64,000 nt of DNA from assembly GCF_030167915.1 (NCBI RefSeq), contig NZ_JARGNB010000005.1, positions 389,675 through 453,674 on the forward strand, written 5' to 3'. The notes below the pieces were generated by a model that was not told the DNA's origin, made no database searches, and worked only from the letters and a program-made list of their open reading frames with translations. A program made the translations under genes and the position numbers. The stretch comes from Aquabacterium humicola. GTDB taxonomy: Bacteria > Pseudomonadota > Gammaproteobacteria > Burkholderiales > Burkholderiaceae_C. This document shows positions 20,124 to 28,969 of this stretch, one piece after another (position 1 is the first letter of the stretch; each line of letters starts with the position of its first letter).

Positions 20124-21041
20124 ATGGGTTCCGAGACCACCGTCATCATGAAGACCGGCGACCACTCGCTGGTGATGAACGTCGCGCCGTCGCAGCAGCG
20201 GCGCTCGTGCCTGATCGTCTACAGCGGCACCGAGACCGGCAAGCGCTTCGTGCTCGATGGCCTGGCGACGGTGATCGGGCGGCTGGCCGATGTCGGCGTG
20301 TTCATCGACCATCCCAGCGTCAGCCGCCGCCATGCCGAGCTGGAGGTGGTGGCGGGCGCGATGCTGATCAGCGACCTCGGTTCGTCGAACGGCACCTACG
20401 TCAACGATGTGCGCCTGGAAGCGCCGCGCCCGCTGAAGGACGGCGACCTGATCCGGCTGGGCAAGGTGTTCCTGAAGTACTACGAGCAGGAAAACCTCGA
20501 CGTGCTGCTGCACGACCGCATCTACCGCATGGCGACGGTCGATGCCGGCACCGACATCTTCAACCGCCAGTACCTCGTCGATTTCCTGAAGGGCGAGTTC
20601 CGGCTCGCGAAGCTGACCAACCGGCCGCTGTCGCTCGTCTACTACGACCTCGACTACTTCAAGAGTGTCAACGACAACTACGGCCACTCGGCGGGCGACC
20701 AGGTGCTCAAGGAGAGCGCCGCGGTGGTGAAGACCGTCGTGCGCAAGGACGACCTGCTGGGCCGGCTGGGCGGCGAGGAATTCGTCGTCGTGCTGCCGAA
20801 CACGCCGCTGCAGGCGGCCACCGAGCTGGCCGAGCGCATGCGCGCGGCGATCGAGGCACACGCCTTCGTGCTGTCCTTCCAGACCCCGCTCGGCAAGCGC
20901 ACGGTGACGCACAAGCAGACCGTCTCGCTCGGCGTCGCCCAGCTGAGCGACGAGATGCAGGAGTCGCGCGAACTGCTGGATGCCGCCGACCATGCGCTCT
21001 ACCGCGCGAAGCGCGGCGGCCGCAACCGCCTCAGCTGCTGA
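20124..21041 (+). CDS. FHA-GGDEF diguanylate cyclase
   Basis: 305-residue cytoplasmic protein. An N-terminal FHA phosphothreonine-binding domain (about 48-115: VIGRLADVG, DHPSVSRRHAELE, SDLGSSNGTYVND) is followed by a GGDEF domain with an intact active site GGEEF (216-220). Substrate and Mg2+ residues are present (YYDLDYFKSVNDNYGHSAGD). It should make c-di-GMP in response to a phospho-protein partner. There is no RxxD product-inhibition site directly ahead of GGEEF (the sequence there is KDDLLGR). Its partner Ser/Thr kinase is not in the window. It begins 43 bp after metC and may be read from the same promoter. Confidence 0.94.
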   Translation: MGSETTVIMKTGDHSLVMNVAPSQQRRSCLIVYSGTETGKRFVLDGLATVIGRLADVGVFIDHPSVSRRHAELEVVAGAMLISDLGSSNGTYVNDVRLEAPRPLKDGDLIRLGKVFLKYYEQENLDVLLHDRIYRMATVDAGTDIFNRQYLVDFLKGEFRLAKLTNRPLSLVYYDLDYFKSVNDNYGHSAGDQVLKESAAVVKTVVRKDDLLGRLGGEEFVVVLPNTPLQAATELAERMRAAIEAHAFVLSFQTPLGKRTVTHKQTVSLGVAQLSDEMQESRELLDAADHALYRAKRGGRNRLSC

Positions 21042-21099
21042 CGCTGCCGACCTGCAGCAGCCACGCGCACACCGTTGCGCGCCGCTGATGCGGTCAATA

Positions 21100-21138
21100 T
21101 GGCCATTCTGGCCAAAATTCGCGACAGCCTCTTACAAT
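21100..21138 (+). promoter_or_regulatory. Promoter with direct-repeat operator for the toxin-antitoxin pair
   Basis: Two copies of the self-palindromic hexamer TGGCCA (21100-21105 and 21109-21114) lie 9 bp apart, nearly one helical turn. The second copy sits where a -35 box should be, 18 bp before a good -10 box TACAAT (21133-21138). Antitoxins of the Phd/YefM type bind small palindromes at their own promoter. Overlap of the repeats with the -35 is therefore what autorepression would look like. The region is also noticeably less GC-rich than its surroundings. Confidence 0.5.
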
Positions 21139-21172
21139 CGCCTCTTCTGCACTTGCGCTGGTGGTGGCGACG

Positions 21173-21520
21173 ATGACGATCGAACTTCGGTCCCTGGACG
21201 ACCTGCCGCGCCAGAACGCCACGCAGGTCAAGAACCGCTGGGGCGACGTGGTGCGCCTGGTGCGGCAGAGCGGCAGCGTGGCGATCACCCACCATGCCAA
21301 CGTCGAGATGGTGCTGCTGCCGGCGGCCACCTATGAGCAGGTCACGCGCGACCTGCAGGCGCTGAAGGCGCAGAAGCAGACGCAGCTGGACGAGCTGGCG
21401 CAGCGTTTCGAAGCCCGGCTGGCGACGCTGCAGGATGCGGCCGCGCCGCAGCAGCTCGATGCGCTGCTCGACGCGCGTGGACAGCTGACCCGGCGACCGA
21501 AGGCCGGCGCCACCTTCTGA
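21173..21520 (+). CDS. Phd/YefM-type antitoxin
   Basis: 115 residues from the ATG at 21173 (in-frame GTGs at 21161 and 21164 would add four). The N-terminal half has the Phd/YefM fold pattern (QVKNRWGDVVRLVRQSGSVAITHHANVEMVLLPAATYEQV), which binds DNA. The C-terminal half is a charged helix, usually the toxin-neutralising segment. It is followed after 18 bp by a zeta-like kinase gene, giving a two-gene operon with the promoter described at 21100-21138. Zeta toxins usually pair with epsilon or PezA antitoxins, so the pairing with a Phd-type antitoxin is noteworthy. Neutralisation of the partner is inferred from gene order. Confidence 0.8.
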   Translation: MTIELRSLDDLPRQNATQVKNRWGDVVRLVRQSGSVAITHHANVEMVLLPAATYEQVTRDLQALKAQKQTQLDELAQRFEARLATLQDAAAPQQLDALLDARGQLTRRPKAGATF

Positions 21521-21538
21521 CCCCTGCACGTCCGACGC

Positions 21539-22189
21539 GTGCCCGGCGGGCGGCCCTTCATCCTGGTGCTCGCCGGCGTCAATGGCGCCGGCAAGAGTTC
21601 GCTGGGCGGCGCGCTGCTCGCCGAGCACGGACTGACCTGGTTCAATCCCGACACCTTCGCGCGCACGCTGGTCGCTTCGCACGGGCTGGACATCGAGGAG
21701 GCCAACGCGCGCGCCTGGGCGTTCGGCCGCGACCGGCTCGAGGGCGCGATTGCCCGCGGCCTGAACCACGCGTTCGAGACCACGCTCGGCGCCACCACGA
21801 TCCCCGAGATGCTCGAGCGCGCGGCGCGCAGCCACAATGTCGTGATGCTGTACTGCGGCCTCGGCTCGCTGGAGCAGCACTTGCAGCGGGTGCGCCAGCG
21901 CGTCGCGCAGGGCGGGCACGACATCCCCGAGGCAAAGATCCGCGAGCGCTGGCTCAGCTCGCGCGCGAACCTGGTGCGACTGCTGCCTAGCTTGGCGCGG
22001 CTGCAGGTCTTCGACAACAGCACCGATGTCGCGCCGGGCGAGGACATCCCCGATCCGCAACTGGTGCTCGAGATGGTCGGCGGCCGCGTGCGCTTCCCGG
22101 CGCCTGGCGACGCGGCGGTGCTGCGCGCGACGCCGGCGTGGGCGCGGCCGGTCGTGCAGGCGGCGTTCGAGCTGGCGCCGCCGGCCTGA
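21539..22189 (+). CDS. Zeta-toxin-like P-loop kinase
   Basis: 216 residues starting at a GTG. It has a Walker A motif GVNGAGKSS, the zeta-family NPD motif (WFNPDTFAR), FETTLG, and the family element GGHDIPEAKIRERW with downstream Arg residues expected at the ATP site. Zeta toxins phosphorylate UDP-GlcNAc at the 3'-OH and block peptidoglycan synthesis, although some relatives use other substrates. The antitoxin-like gene 18 bp upstream makes a type II toxin-antitoxin module likely. The stop codon is immediately adjacent to the argG stop of the opposite strand (22189/22190), so no terminator separates them. Confidence 0.82.
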   Translation: MPGGRPFILVLAGVNGAGKSSLGGALLAEHGLTWFNPDTFARTLVASHGLDIEEANARAWAFGRDRLEGAIARGLNHAFETTLGATTIPEMLERAARSHNVVMLYCGLGSLEQHLQRVRQRVAQGGHDIPEAKIRERWLSSRANLVRLLPSLARLQVFDNSTDVAPGEDIPDPQLVLEMVGGRVRFPAPGDAAVLRATPAWARPVVQAAFELAPPA

Positions 22190-23608
<1,419 letters not shown>

Positions 23609-23676
23609 TCAAGAGCCGCAGTGCCTGCTTGCGGCCCCGTTGCGGACGGTCGACGTGGTGTGCCTATGTCTGCACA

Positions 23677-23806
23677 GGATCAGGCCAGCGGGGCGCTCTG
23701 TTCCGCTCATGTCCCCCGGGCCGGGCTGCGCTGTGACGCTCGGGGTGGCGCTCGGCCGGCCCTCCTCCTTGACTTCGCTCCACAGAGCGCCCCGCCGTCC
23801 TGATCC
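23677..23806 (-). repeat. Hairpin repeat element A (inverted copy)
   Basis: A 130-bp element bounded by 24-nt arms at 23677-23700 and 23783-23806 that are complementary at 22 of 24 positions. Inside are two boxes shared exactly with element B in opposite orientation: 23754-23779 (26 nt) and 23703-23722 (20 nt). These are separated by about 31 nt of unrelated sequence. Read on the minus strand the order is arm, 26-nt box, spacer, 20-nt box, arm. GGGCC of the first box can pair with GGCCC of the second, giving an inner stem. No protein-like frame covers it. Confidence 0.8.
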
Positions 23807-23849
23807 GCACCGCCCTGGCAGGGGAGCGCACGCCACGGTGTCGCCACAG

Positions 23850-23974
23850 CCAAGGGCGCTGGGTGCCCGGCGTAGCGAAGTCAAGGAGGAGGGCCGGCCG
23901 GGATCCAGCCTGGGGCGTATCAGCCGCGCACGGCCCGGGGGACATGAGCGGAGCCGGGCACCCAGTGGCCTTGG
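23850..23974 (+). repeat. Hairpin repeat element B
   Basis: A 125-bp element bounded by 21-nt arms at 23850-23870 and 23954-23974, complementary at 19 of 21 positions. It has the same two boxes as element A, at 23874-23899 (26 nt, AGCGAAGTC at its start) and 23932-23951 (20 nt, ending GACATGAGCGG). Its arms share no sequence with those of element A, yet each pair is self-complementary. This suggests that folding, not primary sequence, is conserved at the ends. Together with A it fills most of the gene-free stretch 23537-24057 between ogt and argG. Nothing else recognisable was seen there apart from a minor 7-bp dyad (23983-23989 with 24016-24022). Confidence 0.8.
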
Positions 23975-24057
23975 CGCGCTCGGTGCCCGCATGCATGACT
24001 GCAACGGCCATAGAACGGGCACACCCCAACAAGCCGCTCGCAGCCCGTCGCATCGGT

Positions 24058-24570
24058 TCATTCCGCGATCGCCAGCGCAGTCGGGTTGCGCTCAAGGGCC
24101 AGCAGCGCCCGCTTGCGATCGAGCCCGCCGGCATAGCCGGTCAGCGCGCCCGAGGCGCCCAGCACGCGGTGGCAGGGCACCAGGATCGACACCGGATTGC
24201 GGCCGACCGCGGCACCGACCGCGCGTACTGCATGCGCGGCGGCGGCGCGCTGCGCGAGCGTCGAGTAGCTGCAGGTCTCGCCGCGCCCGACCAGCAGCAG
24301 CTGGCGCCACACCGACTGCTGGAACGGGGTGCCCTGCAGATCGAAGGGCAGTTCCCGGCCATCGACGTCCTGACCCGCGAAGTACGCGTCCAGTGCACGT
24401 TGTGCGGCGCGCAGCCACGCATGACGGGCGTTCACCGGTGCGTCCAGCGGACCGGGATGGTGGCGCTGGCCGTCGAACCACAGGCCGACCAGCCCTTGCT
24501 CGCTGGCGGCGGCCGTCATCGGGCCGAGCGGCGTATCCAACCGCGCCTGCGCCGTCGCATGGATCTTCAT
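24058..24570 (-). CDS. ogt: Methylated-DNA--protein-cysteine methyltransferase
   Basis: 170-residue suicide DNA repair protein that takes the methyl group from O6-methylguanine or O4-methylthymine. The active-site motif VPCHRV with Cys133 is intact. The helix-turn-helix region (TPFQQSVWRQLLLVGRGET, SYSTLAQR) and the asparagine hinge (GRNPVSILVPCHRV) are present. It follows the ada-alkA fusion gene with a 4-bp gap on the same strand, so the two form an alkylation-damage operon. Beyond its stop lies the repeat-rich gene-free region upstream of argG. Confidence 0.95.
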   Translation of the reverse strand: MKIHATAQARLDTPLGPMTAAASEQGLVGLWFDGQRHHPGPLDAPVNARHAWLRAAQRALDAYFAGQDVDGRELPFDLQGTPFQQSVWRQLLLVGRGETCSYSTLAQRAAAAHAVRAVGAAVGRNPVSILVPCHRVLGASGALTGYAGGLDRKRALLALERNPTALAIAE

Positions 24571-24574
24571 CGCT

Positions 24575-26032
24575 TCACTCCAGGTTCAGCCACAGCTTCA
24601 TCACCGCATAGGCCCGCCAGGGCCGCCAGGCCTCGGACTGCTGCGCGGCCAGCTTCACGTCGCGCGTGCCCAGCGCGTTGAGGATGCCAATGTCGGTCGC
24701 CGGCCAGGCATCGGGCCAGGCGAGGGCGCGCATCGCGATCAGCTGCGCGCTCCAGTCGCCGATGCCCGGCAGTTCGTGCAGCGCTTCGAGGGTCGACTGC
24801 AGCGGCGCCGCGCGATGCAGCGCCAGCCGGCCTTCGGCCATCGCCTGCGCCAGCGCCTGAAGCGCGCGCACGCGCTGCCGCACGATGCCGAGCTTGCCGA
24901 TGACCTCGGGGTCGGCCGTGGCGATGGTGCGCGCCGACGGGAACAAACGGTCTAGGCCGGCGAACGGCGTCTCGACCGGTTCGCCGAAGCGCTCGACGAG
25001 CCGCCGCGTCAGCGTGCGCGCCGCCGCCACCGTCACCTGCTGGCCGAGGATCACGCGCGCCGCGCTCTCGAAGCCGTCGATCGCGCCGGGCAGGCGCACG
25101 CCCTCGCGCTGCGCGCCCGGCACCAGCGCGAGCACCGGGTCGATCTGCGCCGGATCGGCATCGAGGTCCAGGCTCTGGCGGACGCGCTGCACGACGGTGC
25201 CCAGCGCCGGCAGCAGAGACGGGGCCAGCGACAAGCGGACCTCGTGCCGCAGCGGCTCGAAGCGGGCCTCGATCCAGCCGGCGAGTCCCTCGCCGCGGTG
25301 CTCGACAGCCAGCGTGCGCCGCAGCGCGAGGCCGTCCACCGCCTCGACGCCGGCGAGCGCACGGTTGGCGAAGAAGGTCACGACGCCCGGCACGTCGTAC
25401 GGCGGCCGGTAGGCCAGGCGCAGGCTCGTCGTCCCGGCGGAGGCCGCCGGGGCCGGGGCCGCCGCGCCGCCGTCGCGCCGCAACGCGCTCGGGCTGAGGC
25501 GGTAGCGCTCGACGAAGGCGGCATTGAAGCGCCGCAGGCTGCCGAAGCCGCTGGCCAGCGCCACCTGCGTCACCGGCAGCGCCGTGTCGGTCAGCAGCCG
25601 CTTGGCCAGCAGCAGGCGCTGCGTCGTCAGGTAGTCGATCGGCGTCACGCCGTGGGCCGTCGCGAAGATGCGGCGCAGGTGGCGGTCGGTCACGCCCAGG
25701 CGCGCGGCGACCTCCGGCAAGGCCGGGTCGCGGCCCTCGTGCGCCGCGTTTTCCAGCATCAGCGCCGCCTGCTGCGCGAGCACCTGCGACGAATCGGTCA
25801 GGCTCAGGCCCGGCGCCAGTTCCGGCCGGCAGCGCAGGCAGGGCCGGAAGCCGCCAGCCTCGGCCTGCGCGGCATTGGCGAAGAAGCGGCAGTTCTCGCG
25901 CCGCGGCGTGCGCACCCGGCACACCGGGCGGCAGTAGATGCCGGTCGACGTCACGCCGACGAAGAGCCGGCCGTCGAAGCGGGCATCGCGGGTCGTCAGC
26001 GCACGGTAGGCGGCGTCGGCTTGCAGGGTCAT
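24575..26032 (-). CDS. alkA: Ada-AlkA fusion: methyl-sensing regulator and 3-methyladenine DNA glycosylase
   Basis: 485 residues combining regulator and enzyme. Residues 1-75 are the Ada zinc domain with Cys34, Cys38, Cys65 and Cys68 in the exact Ada spacing. Cys34 would correspond to the methyl-accepting Cys38 of E. coli Ada. Residues 90-185 form an AraC-type helix-turn-helix pair. About 200-315 is an AlkA N-domain, and 315-485 is an HhH-GPD glycosylase with LPGIGDWSAQLIAMRAL and catalytic Asp447 (PATDIG). It probably both senses methyl phosphotriesters to induce the operon and excises alkylated bases. The start is the ATG at 26032, because sequence further upstream lacks conservation and approaches the divergent pgm promoter. 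Confidence 0.94.
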   Translation of the reverse strand: MTLQADAAYRALTTRDARFDGRLFVGVTSTGIYCRPVCRVRTPRRENCRFFANAAQAEAGGFRPCLRCRPELAPGLSLTDSSQVLAQQAALMLENAAHEGRDPALPEVAARLGVTDRHLRRIFATAHGVTPIDYLTTQRLLLAKRLLTDTALPVTQVALASGFGSLRRFNAAFVERYRLSPSALRRDGGAAAPAPAASAGTTSLRLAYRPPYDVPGVVTFFANRALAGVEAVDGLALRRTLAVEHRGEGLAGWIEARFEPLRHEVRLSLAPSLLPALGTVVQRVRQSLDLDADPAQIDPVLALVPGAQREGVRLPGAIDGFESAARVILGQQVTVAAARTLTRRLVERFGEPVETPFAGLDRLFPSARTIATADPEVIGKLGIVRQRVRALQALAQAMAEGRLALHRAAPLQSTLEALHELPGIGDWSAQLIAMRALAWPDAWPATDIGILNALGTRDVKLAAQQSEAWRPWRAYAVMKLWLNLE

Positions 26033-26165
26033 GCAGGGATGGTAGGCGCCCGCCACGATCGGACTCGCCGTTTTCGGACCTGTCCCTGCCGCAGGCGCGG
26101 GGTCGCCGGGAGGGGGCGCCCCGTCCTTAGAATCGCGCCCACTCCAGATCCAGGGATCGCCTTCC

Positions 26166-27557
26166 ATGCAGGTACAAGCCTCGGCCTTCAAGGCCTACGA
26201 CATCCGCGGCATCGTCGGGCAGGGCATCGACGAGACCTTCGCCGAGCACCTCGGCCGCGCCTTCGGCAGCGAGGCGGTCGCCGCCGGGGAAAAGGCCGTC
26301 GTCGTCGGCCGCGACGGCCGGTTGTCCGGGCCCGGGCTCGTCGCCGCGTTGATCCGCGGGCTGCAGTCCACCGGACTCGATGTGGTCGACCTCGGTCCGG
26401 TGACGACGCCGATGCTGTACTACGTCGCTGCCACGCGCGCGAAGCACGGCTGCCACAGCGGCATCCAGGTCACCGGCAGCCACAACCCGAAGGACTACAA
26501 CGGCTTCAAGATGGTGCTCGCCGGCCAGGCGATCTACGGCGAAGCGATCCAGGCGCTGAAGCGCCGCATCGAAGCCGAGGACTACGTGCAGGGCCGCGGC
26601 CGCAGCGCGACGATGGACATCTTCGCCGAGTACAGCCACCGCATCACCAGCGACTGCAAGCTGGCGCGGCCGATGAAGATCGTTGTCGATTCGGGCAACG
26701 GCATCCCGGGCGCGTCGGCGCCGAAGATCCTGCGCGCGCTCGGCTGCGAGGTGATCGACCTCTATTCGCGCGTCGATGGAGACTTCCCGAACCACCATCC
26801 CGACCCGAGCAAGCCGGAGAACCTGGCCGACCTGATCAAGGTCGTGCACGCCACCGATGCCGAGCTCGGCATGGCCTTCGACGGCGACGGCGACCGCTTG
26901 GGGCTGGTGACGAAGGAGGGCCACATCATCTTCCCGGACCGCCAGCTGATGCTGCTGGCCAAGGAGGTGCTGTCGCGCCACCCGGGCGCGACCATCCTCT
27001 ACGACGTGAAGTGCAGCCAGCGGGTCGCGCCGATGGTGCGCGAGGCCGGCGGCGTGCCGCTGATGTACAAGACCGGCCATTCGCTGATGAAGGCCAAGCT
27101 GGCCGAGATCGGCGCACCGCTGGGCGGCGAAATGAGCGGCCACGTGTTCATCAAGGACCGCTGGTACGGTTTCGACGATGCGATGTACACCGCGGCGCGC
27201 GTGCTCGAGATCCTGTCGCGCACCGACGACCCGAGCGCGATGCTCAACGCGCTGCCGACCGCCTTCAATACGCCGGAGCTCAACGTGCCCTGCGCCGAGG
27301 GCGAGCCGCCGAAGGTCGTCGAGGCGCTGAAGGCCAACGCGAAGTTCCCGGGCGCGAAGGAGATCATCACGATCGACGGCCTGCGGGTCGAATACGACGA
27401 CGGCTTCGGGCTGGTCCGCGCGTCGAACACCACGCCGGTGCTGGTGCTGCGCTTCGAGGGCCACACCCCCGAGGCGCTGAACCGCATCGAGCACGACTTC
27501 ATGAACGCGCTGCGCGCGGTGAAGCCCGACGCGCAGGTCGCCGCGGCGGCGCATTGA
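26166..27557 (+). CDS. Phosphomannomutase/phosphoglucomutase
   Basis: 463-residue alpha-D-phosphohexomutase of the AlgC/ManB group, interconverting 1- and 6-phosphates of mannose or glucose for polysaccharide and LPS precursors. It has the N-terminal FKAYDIRG, catalytic Ser105 in QVTGSHNPKDYNGFK, the metal loop FDGDGDRLG, the sugar-binding GEMSGHVFIKDRW, and the phosphate loop RASNTTPVLVLRFEG. A TAGAAT -10 box (26128-26133) and an AGGGA ribosome site precede the ATG. The next gene is waaA, 29 bp downstream, which fits a role in LPS core synthesis. It is divergent from the ada-alkA gene. Confidence 0.95.
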   Translation: MQVQASAFKAYDIRGIVGQGIDETFAEHLGRAFGSEAVAAGEKAVVVGRDGRLSGPGLVAALIRGLQSTGLDVVDLGPVTTPMLYYVAATRAKHGCHSGIQVTGSHNPKDYNGFKMVLAGQAIYGEAIQALKRRIEAEDYVQGRGRSATMDIFAEYSHRITSDCKLARPMKIVVDSGNGIPGASAPKILRALGCEVIDLYSRVDGDFPNHHPDPSKPENLADLIKVVHATDAELGMAFDGDGDRLGLVTKEGHIIFPDRQLMLLAKEVLSRHPGATILYDVKCSQRVAPMVREAGGVPLMYKTGHSLMKAKLAEIGAPLGGEMSGHVFIKDRWYGFDDAMYTAARVLEILSRTDDPSAMLNALPTAFNTPELNVPCAEGEPPKVVEALKANAKFPGAKEIITIDGLRVEYDDGFGLVRASNTTPVLVLRFEGHTPEALNRIEHDFMNALRAVKPDAQVAAAAH

Positions 27558-27586
27558 CCGCTGGCACCGCGCGCCCGGCGCTCGGC

Positions 27587-28918
27587 ATGACGCCGCTCGT
27601 GCACCGGCTGGCCCGGGCGCTCTATGCGCTGCTGCTGCGGCTGGGCCTGCCGCTGTACCTGTGGCGGCTGTGGCGGCGCGGTGCGCGCGAGCCGTGGTAC
27701 CGGCGCGCCTGGGGCGAGCGGCTCGGGCTGTACCGCGGGCGCGTCGAACCGGGCGCGCTGTGGCTGCATGCGGTGTCGCTCGGCGAGACCCGGGCCGCGA
27801 TGCCGCTGATCGAAGCGCTGCGCGAGCAGCGGCCGGGACTGCGCCTGCTGCTGACGCATGGCACGGCCACCGGCCGCAACGCCGGCCGCGCGCTGCTGCG
27901 CGACGGCGACCTGCAGGCCTGGCTACCGTACGACATGCCGGGCGCCGCGCGGCGCTTCCTGCGCCACTTCCGGCCCAGCGTCGGCGTGCTGATGGAAACC
28001 GAGCTGTGGCCGAGCCTGATGCGCGAGGCCGAACGTTTCGACGTGCCGATGGTGCTGGCCAATGCGCGCCTGTCCGAGCGCAGCGCACGCCGCGGCCGGC
28101 GGCTCGCGGCGCTGATGCATCCGGCCGCGCGCCGGCTGACGCTGGTGCTGGCGCAGACGCCGGACGACGGCGGCCGGCTGGCCGCAGCCGGCGCGCCGCA
28201 GGTGCTGGTCGGCGGCAACCTGAAGTACGACATGACGCCGGCGCCGCGGCTGCTGGCGCAGGGCCTGCAGTGGCGCCAGGCGCTGGAGCGGCCGGTCGTG
28301 CTGGCGGCCGTCACGCGCGAGGGCGAAGAGCAGCCGCTGCTGGACCTCTGGCGCGAGGTTCCGCTGCCGCGTCCCTTGCTGGTCATCGTGCCGCGCCACC
28401 CGCAGCGCTTCGACGAGGTCGCGGCGCTGGTGCAGGCGGCCGGGCTCGGCCTGGCGCGGCGCTCGGCCTGGGCCGAGACGCCACCGGCCGACGCGGCCGC
28501 TGCCGACGTGTGGCTCGGCGACAGTCTGGGCGAGATGCCGCTGTACTACGCGGCCGCCGACGTCGCGCTGCTCGGCGGCAGCTTCGCGCCGCTGGGCGGA
28601 CAGAACCTGATCGAGGCGGCGGCCTGCGGCTGCCCGCTGGTCATGGGGCCGCATACCTTCAACTTCGCGCATGCGGCCGAGCTGTCGATCGCCGCCGGTG
28701 CCGCCCTGCGCGTGGCGGACCTGGCCGCCGGCGTCGACGCGGCGCTGAAGCTGGCCGCCGACCCGCAGCGGCGCGAGTGGGTCGAGCGCGCCTTCGCCTT
28801 CGCCGCGTCGCATCGCGGCGCCGCGCAGTGGATGGCGCAGCAGGTGCTGGGCCTCACCGGCGAGCCGCTGACGCCGGCGCTGCGGCTGACGTCCGCGGAG
28901 CCGAAGGCCGCCGGCTGA
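27587..28918 (+). CDS. waaA: 3-deoxy-D-manno-octulosonic acid transferase (Kdo transferase)
   Basis: 443-residue GT30 glycosyltransferase that adds Kdo residues from CMP-Kdo to lipid IVA at the inner membrane. A short N-terminal hydrophobic segment (LYALLLRLGLPLYL) is followed by LWLHAVSLGETRAAMPLIEAL, LTHGTATGR, GVLMETELWPSLM, the nucleotide-sugar region VIVPRHPQRFDEVA, and the C-terminal ADVALLGGSFAPLGGQNLIEAA and MGPHTFNFA. All are characteristic. No ribosome site is evident before the ATG. An in-frame TTG at 27554 overlaps the pgm stop and cannot be excluded. It is convergent with tolC, with a hairpin (28943-28961) in between. Confidence 0.95.
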   Translation: MTPLVHRLARALYALLLRLGLPLYLWRLWRRGAREPWYRRAWGERLGLYRGRVEPGALWLHAVSLGETRAAMPLIEALREQRPGLRLLLTHGTATGRNAGRALLRDGDLQAWLPYDMPGAARRFLRHFRPSVGVLMETELWPSLMREAERFDVPMVLANARLSERSARRGRRLAALMHPAARRLTLVLAQTPDDGGRLAAAGAPQVLVGGNLKYDMTPAPRLLAQGLQWRQALERPVVLAAVTREGEEQPLLDLWREVPLPRPLLVIVPRHPQRFDEVAALVQAAGLGLARRSAWAETPPADAAAADVWLGDSLGEMPLYYAAADVALLGGSFAPLGGQNLIEAAACGCPLVMGPHTFNFAHAAELSIAAGAALRVADLAAGVDAALKLAADPQRREWVERAFAFAASHRGAAQWMAQQVLGLTGEPLTPALRLTSAEPKAAG

Positions 28919-28942
28919 GCCTCAGGCGGCGAGCGCTACGCC

Positions 28943-28961
28943 GGCCCGCACGCGGCGGGCC
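28943..28961. terminator. Hairpin between convergent waaA and tolC
   Basis: Perfect 7-bp GC stem GGCCCGC / GCGGGCC with a 5-nt loop, placed between the waaA stop and the tolC stop. There is no T-tract on either side, so it is only terminator-like and may act bidirectionally. Confidence 0.4.
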
Positions 28962-28969
28962 TCATCGCG

